DNA from: Actinomucor elegans
Taxonomy: Eukaryota > Mucoromycota > Mucoromycetes > Mucorales > Mucoraceae
Length of the DNA: 64,000 nucleotides
Reading direction: 5' to 3'
NCBI GenBank assembly: GCA_026027325.1
Contig: JAMSLZ010000002.1
Span: 434,001-498,000 of the forward strand
In this document: piece after piece, positions 12,513-22,500 of the stretch
How the letters are laid out: every line of letters begins with the position of its first letter
Position numbering within the stretch: the stretch's first letter is position 1
Position numbers and translations under genes: made by a program
The notes under the pieces: model-generated
Seen by the model: only the letters and a program-made list of their open reading frames with translations
Told to the model about the DNA's origin: nothing
Database searches by the model: none

Positions 12513-13303
12513 ACTAACAGCTTCAAAAGAAAAAAAAAAACCATAAAAAACCCTTTTTTTTTTAAAAAAAAAAGTAATGGTAGGATGTCACAAAAAAAAA
12601 GTAATTTACTCATATAAAAAAACCAATCAATAAAGGTATCTATATCATTACTTTAATTGTAAAAAGAGGATCCTATAATCAAAAGGCCCCAATTGTATTA
12701 CCACCAAAGTAAGTTAAATTATATCTTAATTTGAGCCGCATCGCTGCTTTATGCATAGATGAATATAGCAGAGAGCTTTTTGGGCTTGATAAATCCCAAC
12801 TTTATATTTTTGAAATGCTAGCAGCTATTAAGTATTAAGCATTTTCTTGATCTTCAGTCCTGATATCAAGATATCTGTATATATTTTTGATCAAATGTAT
12901 AGCAACAGTTTATATAAAACTGAACAAAATGGTATTGCATAGACTATATAAGCCATCAAAATCACTCGATTACATGTAATATATGTATATATATATACAT
13001 GGTACGTATCCTTTATATTGTCAAAAAAACATTCTATGTGATGAGCATGGAATTAGACTTAAAGGCATAAAGTATAACTGTAATGATAATGCAAGCAATA
13101 CAGCAGGGAAATATCTCCCCATCAGGTAGGGGGAGGCACAAGTAAATGCGCAATTATGCCATATACCTTTTCTTTCGCAGCACAACGTACCAATCAGACA
13201 GGTATATAATGAACACAGCTCTTATCATCTTCATCATACCCTTTGTCTTCTTCTTGATCGAATACGTTTTATATATCTATTAGATGAAGCTCTTTCTTGC
13301 CAA
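12513..13303. other. Intergenic, 0.8 kb, nothing recognised
   Basis: AT-rich 3' flank of MKT1, with A and T tracts just after the stop (12528-12575) that may serve 3'-end formation, followed by sequence upstream of the small gene at 13304. No coding or RNA gene signal was found. Confidence 0.6.
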
Positions 13304-13638
13304 ATGTCAAAAACAACTGATCAAATTCAGATTGGTACTCTCTTCCAGTGGCAAACGAGCTCGGGCTACTTTGTTCTTAACTACAAGTACTATGTCAACA
13401 ATTATTGGAAGCGAAGAGCAGCATTTGACATTCTCTGAAGAAGATAGCAATAGCTCAACTAGCACGCTTTTTTTTCCAGAGGAAAAAAGCAGAAGATGAC
13501 GGCATGCCTGTATTGACGAAAGCGCTTCAGTATTCCAATCAGTATACTAAGCAAATGAATAGAAACAGACTGATTCATTATAGACCAAAAGATGAAAGGT
13601 TCATAGAACCTTGCAAAGTGAGAGGCTGTTTAGTATAG
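13304..13638 (+). pseudogene. Small unrecognised gene interrupted by a frame change (about 111 aa if read through)
   Basis: From ATG 13304 the frame reads MSKTTDQIQIGTLFQWQTSS and continues to YWKRRAAFDIL before TGA at 13436. From 13429 another frame stays open to TAG at 13636-13638 and reads LKKIAIAQLARFFFQRKKAE and on to HYRPKDERFIEPCKVRGC. The two frames overlap at TTCTCTGAAG, and removing one CT pair would join them smoothly, as if a CT dinucleotide had been duplicated. No convincing GT donor lies between the frames (the only candidate starts GTCAAC and would delete a coding-like stretch). It could be a true frameshift, an assembly error or an unusual intron. The family is unknown. A third frame (13284-13499) is a shadow. 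Confidence 0.5.
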
Positions 13639-13934
13639 ATAAAATGTCTGGACTTAGTACTTTACTAGTATGTGTACAACCTAATAAATAGAACTGTCAA
13701 AATGCTTAGTTTATAATATGATGAAATGTTGTTAATAATAAACAACCAAAGCCTTGTATCTATTCTTATTCGAACATGATTAGCAGAAGAGATGATGCCC
13801 TAATGATTGAAAAAGCTTGCGTATAGAGTCGAGCAGTCTGTGGGTTGCTGATAAGTATGCAAAACGATGAAGATATCCAATCTTTATTGATTAATGAAAA
13901 GGAACCGCCTGGGCCAAATGTCAAGTATCAAGCA

Positions 13935-14518
13935 TTACTGACGCTGCTGTAAATGTCTTTCCAGAAATGCTTGTCTCAGCGTTGAATTGCTTGCTGCGTA
14001 ATATTCATTTGCTGTATCACTAGATTGAATCTCTTCGTTATCAATGTCCATACTATCATTCTCCCACCAACTCTCTCTCTCTTCTGGATCACCAAATCGT
14101 TCCACATGGATTGAGTATAGCATATCATTCACATGTCGATAATCCAATTGACTGCTCTGGTTTGTTGATATGAATGATTGTGGAGTTTCTGATGGAGAGA
14201 ATGTTTTTGTAGAAATACAAATAGGTTTCAACACGGGTTGCTGTACTGGGTATAAAGATTGATTCACATCGCTGGATATAGGCGTTTCTGTCAAATAGGG
14301 TATAGGCAGGCTACTGTGTGTGCTACTTGTGGAAGAACTGCAGCGAGAAAAAGATAATGAATAAGAAACCAAAAAAAAATATACCAGTATCAAATGATCC
14401 CTCACATTGGCGAAGCTTCATTACTAGCGGTGTTGCTTTGAAATGGCTTTGATCGTTTCAGGGCTTTTTCAATAGATTCGGTTGATCTTGATCTCTTTAA
14501 ACTTTTACCACTGTTCAT
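13935..14518 (-). CDS. Unrecognised 171-aa Ser/Thr-rich protein
   Basis: Exons 14518..14406 and 14337..13935 join across a 68-nt intron (GTGAGG donor, CTGCAG acceptor) to 171 residues. The N-terminus is basic (MNSGKSLKRSRSTESIEKAL, then KRSKPF), resembling a nuclear localisation signal. The middle is low-complexity Ser/Thr/Pro. A more conserved-looking segment with YRHVNDMLYSIHVERFGDPE and WWEND precedes a short helical C-terminus. The longer open frame starting at 14629 lacks support and reads as hydrophobic non-coding sequence, so the ATG before NSGKSLK was chosen. No family was recognised; it may be a lineage-specific nuclear protein. Confidence 0.7.
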
Positions 14519-15578
14519 TGAGGAAACAACAAGAAAAGGTGATAAAAGAGGTGTGTTCCAATACAGGTGAGACATGAATTGTACCAAGAGAAGACTGTAT
14601 ATAATGAAAACAAGAGGAATACCCAGCAACTCTGTTTATATGATATACTAAGCAAAGCTGATAAAAAGTGACTGTATTAATTCATTACGTTTTATCCTTC
14701 GTTTTGGGGAATCTGAATTTTACTTCCCCAAAGGTATACCCCCAGTTTTTTTAAACCAGTTTTAATATGGAAGCGGCAAAAACAATTCGGGGAAGGACAT
14801 GTAGAGTTTAATAAACGGTTCAATAGATGCGATAATTTATACTGAGTATAGTTTACTTGTCAATTTTGATATTAAATCGATATCAGCTAGGAAATCTATA
14901 GATCATTAAGCCTGATAATCTATATGAAATGTATGTAATTTTCATTAAACTATTGCAAAATAGTATATAATATGACTATCCTTCGGTTCAGAAGAGGTTT
15001 TAACGGTGGATCTCACCTATTGCTCATACAGGTTGCTATTAAAATGGGTTATTAGACATGAATCGGTCGAGAAATAGATTGATTAGAGCCATATGTACTG
15101 TTCCGTATTATTTTTGTTGACCGTTGGTGATTAAATGTTTCTGTAGAATCAAAAAAAATTCTGCATTCGTTTTAACTTGGTTTCTGTAAATATTTTTATA
15201 GTGTGGATGTTGCTTTGGGATACTTGTATGCTGGGTTATTTTTGATTGAATATAATTAACATGCGGAAGGGTAAACCCATTGGTATTTTGTATTCAAAAT
15301 AATGCCCCCCGTGATAGGGTATATATAAAGTACCTAACTATGATTTTCAAGTCCTCATCATGGGTATCATATTATATCAGTTATACGTATACTTAAACAT
15401 GAGCTTAATAGTGATGCGAGTGCCCATGCTTGCTAGTAGGAAACGAAACTCCGTAATGCGTTCGTCATTGATTCGTCAAACCCAAACCAAATAGGTTTAT
15501 TAAATACCCTTTTTTTTTTACTGCGCTATACAGATGATTCTTTCTCGCTTGAACCAAACTCGTTCATACTTTACAAAC
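14519..15578. other. Intergenic, 1.1 kb, nothing recognised
   Basis: Divergent spacer between the 171-aa gene (-) and glyoxalase II (+), presumably holding both promoters. AT-rich, without coding or RNA signals that I could support. Confidence 0.6.
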
Positions 15579-16511
15579 ATGATAATCAAACCTGTTAACT
15601 GTTTAAAAGACAAGTAAAACGGCTTTAAAATAAACATCAAGGATAGACACTTATACTATTTGCTATATAGTTACGCTTATATCTTATTAGACCAAAAGTC
15701 AAAACAAGGTAGAGCACGGTTGTCCCCGAGAACAAAGGACTGAATTTAATCATATCATATAGCCGCTGCTGTAGATCCTGTCGAGCCAGAGCATATTTTA
15801 AAGGCTTTGGAGGATTACCCGGATTACAAACTGTCAATGTAACATAATCATGAATAGAACTGGCTTTCATTTCAAAACTAACGCGGCAATTTTAGGATTC
15901 TCAGCACTCATCATCATAGGGATCATTCAGGTGGCAACGCCAAGTTATTAAAGCTTTTATCTCAAGACAATCTTCCTTGTTACGGTGGCTCCTCGCAAGT
16001 CGAAGGTGTCACGCATATCCTGAAAAACAGTGACACAGTTGAGCTGGGCGGACTTACCATTAAAGCGCTTTCCACTTCGGGACACACTATGGACCATTTG
16101 TGTTATTTCGTCGACCAAGGTAAAGAAGGACGAGCTGTATTTACAGGTGATTGCTTGTTCAGCTCTGGCTGTGGCCGTTTCTTTGAAGGTACACCTGATG
16201 ATATGTGGAAGGCATTAAGCCAATTGCTGGCATTACCTGATGATACAAAGGTGTATTTTGGACATGAGTACACGGCGAGTAACCTCAAGTTTGCTGAGCA
16301 TATTGAGCCCGATAACCAAGATATCAAAAACAAGATTAAGTGGGCTAAAGAAGTTGGCTGCACAACGCCATCTACTATTGCTAATGAGAAACTGACAAAT
16401 CCATTTTTGAGAGTCAATTTGCCTGAAGTAGCTAAACTTGTTACTAAAGATAAATCTGCTTCCGTAACGGACGTTTTAGGTCAGCTTCGAGCAATGAAAG
16501 ATAATTTTTAA
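15579..16511 (+). CDS. GLO2: Hydroxyacylglutathione hydrolase (glyoxalase II, EC 3.1.2.6)
   Basis: Four exons (15579..15613, 15671..15708, 15763..15838, 15896..16511) give 254 residues, the normal length. The first exons supply MIIKPVNCLKDN, YAYILLDQKSKQ and AAVDPVEPEHILKAL, as in the family. The metallo-beta-lactamase motif THHHRDHSGG gives His55, His57, Asp59 and His60; further metal ligands are His113 in SGHTMDH, Asp135 in GDCLF and His173 in FGHEYT. It hydrolyses S-lactoylglutathione to D-lactate and glutathione, the second step of methylglyoxal detoxification. No clear mitochondrial targeting extension is present, so a cytosolic form is likely. Its stop codon lies 10 bp from the stop of the convergent spectraplakin-like gene. 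Confidence 0.95.
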
Positions 16512-16512
16512 C

Positions 16513-16530
16513 AATAAATTTTTATTTATT
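16513..16530. promoter_or_regulatory. Overlapping poly(A)-signal-like hexamers for two convergent genes
   Basis: AATAAA occurs at 16513-16518 on the plus strand just after the glyoxalase II stop, and its complement TTTATT occurs at 16521-16526 and 16525-16530, over the stop of the minus-strand gene. The hexamers are seen directly; their use is inferred and would require the two mRNAs to overlap. Confidence 0.35.
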
Positions 16531-19500
16531 ATTCACACTTTGGCTACTACTACTACTTTGACTACTGGGTGTGCTATTCAAAACAGCCTTTTTTTCCTTT
16601 CTTCTAGCAATACGTCTTTTGGTATAATCATTTACATGCTGTAGTGGTTGCTGCTGCTGCAGTTGTGAAGACAGTTGTGATTGTGGTTGTGGTTGTTGTG
16701 AGTTAGAAGTCGTAGTGCTGTTGGTTGTACTACTGCTGCTATTACTGCTACTACTCATAAAATGATGTGATTGTGTTGCTCTTCGCATTTGGACTTCCAA
16801 TTGATTTCCTTGATGATCCACTGCAATAAACTTGTCACCTTCCTTGTAGCCCGCTCCTTGAGTTGATGCTGAATGACTAGGCGATCCGGTCACCATTGAG
16901 CCGCTCTTCTTGGGTGTAGGTCCGGTCACCATTGAACCGCTCTTTTTGGGCGTAGGCCCAGCTACACGATGTGTCTCGATGAAACCTTCTTGGATGGAAG
17001 GCGATGTAGGCTCTTGATCTTCAGTTATTTCATGAATCACATTACTCTTCTTGTTATTGTGAAGTCGATGGCGAGGAATAAAATCGCCTTCCAGGAGAGC
17101 ATGGTCTCTCAAGAATTGTGAGAGTTCAGTCCATCCACCACCAACACGGACCATGACCATCTTACTCTTGAGTACACGACAATAGGCTAATTTTGGATTA
17201 AGATTACCAAACCAGTAACGCCCCACTTCACCAGGGACCATCTTGACTTTGACTCGATATGGTGTTTCGTTTACAATACGACCAATTTCAATATCCAGAT
17301 CATTAGCAGGATCAGCAACGTAAGAATTGAGTGGAGCTTTTTTGACAGAAGAGGTGGAATTTGTCGCTTGAGGTCTCATTGATTTGATTTGCGTGGCTGA
17401 TTTTGAAGGCTGATGAAGCTGTTGTGGAGGCGCTAAACGCATAGCCCCAGCACTGATATGGCGGTGGCGATGAGGTGTGCCTGATAGACTGGAAGTAGGC
17501 GACAATCGATGAGGATTTATGTCAAGGTTACTAGCACGGTCGCGTAATAGTGAAGACGCTTTGCGTGTGGGCAAGGACGATTTGCGATTACGGGCTTCTC
17601 TCATTGCGTTCTCTGCATCCAAACTTGAAGCTGTGCGACTGAGTTCGATCTTGCGCTTCTTGAATTGCTGCTTGATCCAAGTCCATTTCTGCTCCATAGT
17701 TTCTATATGAGCTTTCACCGCTATACGACCTTTACCAGTAATCAATAAGCTTTGCTGCTTTGCTTCAGTGAGTTTTTGAATGATATTTTGTTCATAGTAC
17801 TTGAAGCGAGCGTCTAATTCAATCAGTTTAGTTTGAAGGTCGGTACGGCCTTGATGTTGCTGTTGAGTAATATGGCGAGGCGCCGATGACGAGGATTGAC
17901 TTAATGCTTCTTCCAAACCGCTTTGCAAGATATCAATATCGTCAGCAATACTAAGGTATCTACCAATAGATAAGCTCTTCTCAAGTGAACTGTATTTGTC
18001 CGCTAATACGTCTTGTAAACTAACAACTGAAGCCTGTAGCTCTTGATGTTGATGGACAAAAGTTGTATCTACGTCTTCATGCATCATGATCTCCAATTCT
18101 TTCATCTCCTGTTCAATTTGTGGTTGAATTTCATCCGCTGTACTCTTCAATTGTTTGATCAAATCTTCAACTTCGTTCTGACGAAGTAATGAAGTCAACA
18201 CGGTACTAGTGGCTGTAGTTTCTGACGCGCTATCCAATATTTGGTTCTTGTCTTTTATACTCATGTTACTAATATCCAATTCAACTTCGGTCTTATCGTC
18301 ATCTACTTCTTCGTCATCATCTGGCTTTATCTCTGCATCATAATCAAATAGCTGAATACTATGTACTTGCTCTCGAAGATCGCCAATCAACGCCATAACA
18401 TGCTTCATCTTGCGAGCGACAGTAATACCACGAGTAGCTTTTTTCACTATAATTTCTGCCTGCTTGTACTCATCTTGAGTTTCTTCCCAAAGCTGTGATA
18501 TGTTGTTTGTAACAGGCTTTACTGTAGTATCTATTAATGTGTGAGATATATCCTCAAGGCCCTTGGACAAGTCCATGAAAGATTCGATCACTTGCTCAAA
18601 GTCCTTCAATTTCAGAGATAAGGCGGTCAATTCCATAGCATCATCTTCATTGTCACCACTATTCAAATTCTGAATGGCTTGTTTGCAATTCATTAACCAG
18701 GATTGAATATCAGCTGCACTCTTATTATGGCCCACAACGCGTCGCAGGATATCATTAGTATTAGCAGCTTCTTGCAAGACGATTGATAACTCTTCTTTTG
18801 CGGTAGCGATCTTTTGTTTGAGCTCAGATGTATCCTTGTTGGCAAGATTATTAAGACGAGGTAACCATTCAGAATCAGTTTCTTGTATGAGCGCCTGTTG
18901 AGCAGCTTCACTTATGGTAAGAGTAGTAGACACTTGACGGAACACTTGATCTAATGATTCTGATTCATCCTTCTTGAACGTTTCGACCTTGTGCTGCATT
19001 TCAATCAATTTTTGCTTTTCCAATTGAGTGGTTTCACACAGAGTATCAATGCCTTGCTGGCAGGCTACCCATTCGATATGCTGTAATGCCATTACTTTCT
19101 TCTCATCTAACAATGCTTCTACAGATTCTACCTCAAGCATGACTGCATCATAGCGCTTTTGAAACGCTTGCAAATTCTCTTCAGAAGTCAAGGTGGAGGT
19201 AATATCCAAACAAGCCAACAAGCGATGTCTAATCAAGTTTAGTAAGGCGGCATCTTGCTCCAAAAATGAGGGCATGGTGGTATCTTTCATATCTTCGAAT
19301 TGGTTTAAACGTTCTTGAATACCAGATAATGCTTCATCCTTGATCTCATTGAGCTTTTCGTGTAGCGCTAGCCATTGTGCCAGCATCTTGGCGTCTTGCC
19401 TAGCTTGTGCAATATCTGATTTGAGTAGTTTCCATTGCTGCTCTAGTTGCTCTTGGCGCTGGTCAACTTGTTCCAAATGATCGACCTTGTTCAATTGCAA

Positions 19501-22500
19501 AAAGCGATAAAAGGAACGCTGTTCATCGTATTTCTCTTGATGCTCTGTGTCGAAATCCTTGGCAATAGACGCATATGTAGATGTAATATGAGTGAGGAGC
19601 GCATTATCCAACTTTATATCATCACCATGCATGATGTGAGGTGAACCTTGCTTCACTTCTAAGAGCGATTTCTGTATAGCATCCATGATGGCTTGCAAAG
19701 CATCTGCACCATTGAAATATTGCTGTTTGAATCGATAATGGGATGCTTCTTTAGCACGTACTTGAATCATCGCTTTCAAATCATCAAATTGTGCAACTGC
19801 CTTATCCAACAACGATTGCAAGTCCTCTTCCTTAAGTACATCATTGTCACGTGAACAATGCTTGAGGTCCAATGCCAATGCGCTAACTTCATTTTCCCAT
19901 TGTGTCGCCACTTCTTCGGTGATTTCGGCCAAAGCAGTATCAGAGACGCGAGCTTGCAAGTCCTTACAGGTACCATTGAACACTTGGACTACCTCCAAGA
20001 ATTCAGCACGGCGTAACTTCTGAGTCATGGATTCTTGTGTTTCGCGCACATCTTTCACAAACGATTGCCAATCTGCTTCAACCTCCTGGTGTAACTGTGC
20101 CATATGCTCTAAACTCTTCTCTACGGAGTCTCCGTCATCATCGCCACGCTGTTGCTGCACAATCAATACGCATTGATTATAAGTCGCTTGCAATCCTTGT
20201 AGCGAGCTAATCGAATACGTATCTATGGACGCCTGTAATGCATTAACAGCTTCTGTCGCCTCCTTTAGATTTTCTATTTGCTGCAACTGCGTAAACGTGG
20301 CCCGTTTTTCAATAATCCAACCCTTGATAGCTCCAGCTTCCATTTCAAACGAGGCTTCAGTAGCTTTACGACGAGATAATCGCTCTTTAGATTTCTGAAG
20401 AGCTTCTAAAGTACATCCCAAAGCAACAAGACGAGCTTGACGAGCCTTGATCAACTCTGCCACAGTAGCATTATGAGATTCATCCTCTTTACGTGATTGA
20501 GGATTATGATCGCGGTAGTGGCGTACAGGGTACATGTTTGGCGCTTCCTTTGTAATGTCAGTAACGCGTTGTTGATAGGATGCTACCGCTGTAGGATCAA
20601 CCGAGTCATCAGATAAAAGCTTGGACTGAGTAGTTTCTGTCAAAGTTTCTACCGAAGCCAATTGAGCAAAATAAGCGTCAAGTGCGCAGTGTTGTGCCAT
20701 GATTTCTTCTGCAAATGCATCATGCTGTTGAAGACGATCGCGAGTAAATGAAAGTTCTGTTCTACGACGGTAAATAGATTCGCTTTTATGTGTAAGCTCA
20801 GTTGAAAGCAATGCATCAATTTCTTGTAGTAGTTGACTAGTGGCTTGTTGCAAAACTGACAATTGTTCTTGACTGCCCTCAGGTGTGCTTGATGCTGATA
20901 AACTCCAACGTGCTGTCGATTGAATAAATGCTTCAGTGGTTGATTCTTTTTGCTGGCATTGCTGAAACAATCGATCTACGCTTACTTGCCAATTATGTCG
21001 CTGTTGAATATCTTCCAGTTCAGTATGTTGAGCAGCAAGTGTATCTTGAATTTTGGACGCAAGTTTATGTAAATTGGCTTGTTGTTCAGTATGGTCTAAA
21101 GATCCATCACCGCCTTCTTCTTTTAGATCAAACAAAGATTGTGCTGATTCCACTAAACTATCATAGGCAACTGATAAAGGGAGGGACTGCTCAGACATGC
21201 ATTTCTTGTAATCGGTATCCAATTGACTCAATTGAGACACTAGCAAGGTTAAAGACTCGACACCGCTTTCACTACCATCATCGTCTTCATATCTGGAAAG
21301 CCATAGGTGCTTCTCATTCACCCATTCAAGCACACCTTCATGTGTAGACTCTAGCTTCTCCCAAAGTGTGGACCATAAAGTTAGCCAAGCAGCACGATCT
21401 TGACAAACACGCATGCGATGTGCAAACACATTAGTACTTTGATTTAGCGATTGCCATGCATCTTCCAAATGCCTCAAAGGCTCTTGTGTTACTTCGTTAA
21501 ATGATACAGTAATATCACAATTATCCGCCACCAAAGCATCTCGCAACTGAGTCCATTGTGATTTCAAAGGTTCTATTCTGGTTTTGCTCAACGTTTGCAT
21601 TTGTTCTTCTAACTGACGATAATGTTGCTGACATGCTTCCAAAGTCATTGGTTCTTGGTCATAAGTCACTTGGCCTGTCACTAAATCAAAGCTATAGGTA
21701 GTTACGGTCTCCATTACTTCTAAAACTAAGCTGGTCGTTATCTTTGTCTCTTGGCACCATTGTTCTAAACGCAATTTGTAGGCTGTTACTATTTGCAGAT
21801 GCTGCAAAAGGTCTTGTAATAGCTTGGCCAAGGCTTGCAAATCAGTATATGTCTTGTAGACTGCTGTAGCAATTTCAGTTGAAATCTCATCGTCGTTGGT
21901 GGAAGGACGAGTGGCACGCGCATCTTCAGGACACGTTGGATAAGGTAGCTGTGATCCAGATTGCATCCATAGTTGAACCACAGCTTGGCTAAACTCTTCA
22001 ACCGCTTGAGCATCTTCATCAGTCGTGTTGGAGACAGTAGTTAAAGCATTCTCAAGACCAATCACCAATTGCTGACCTTGAGATTGCAAATCACAAGCTT
22101 GATCGTTGAATTTGATAAGAGCAATATGCTGGGAAAGAACTTCAGACGCAAATACTATTAAATCAGTAAGATTATCGAAGCTTTGATCTAATGTATCTTG
22201 ACGGCGCTGCACCTGTGTAAGAACAGAAGTTGTAGCGTCTTGTTGCGATAATAATAATTGCAATGCAGGCGACTCTATTGATAAAGGATGATTAATATGA
22301 AAGGTTAATGTTTTGCGAGGGCTTTTTTCCTTACTGAATCCTTGGACTAATGCTTCAAATATATTATGAACTGGCTCTAATTGCTCTTGCTTGAATGCTT
22401 GAGCTTTTGATTGTAAATCTAATAGGATTTGCTTGACAGATTCTTCTTCAAAATCGATTTCAATTATACGCCATTGTGCTTTACGAGCTATAAAATCCCA

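Noticed and set aside
13284..13499. 71-codon frame from ATG 13284
   Set aside because: Overlaps two better coding frames at 13304-13638 and reads as Ser/Thr-rich shadow sequence.
14402..14629. Longer N-terminus for the 171-aa gene
   Set aside because: The extra residues are hydrophobic, AT-driven and precede a good ATG.
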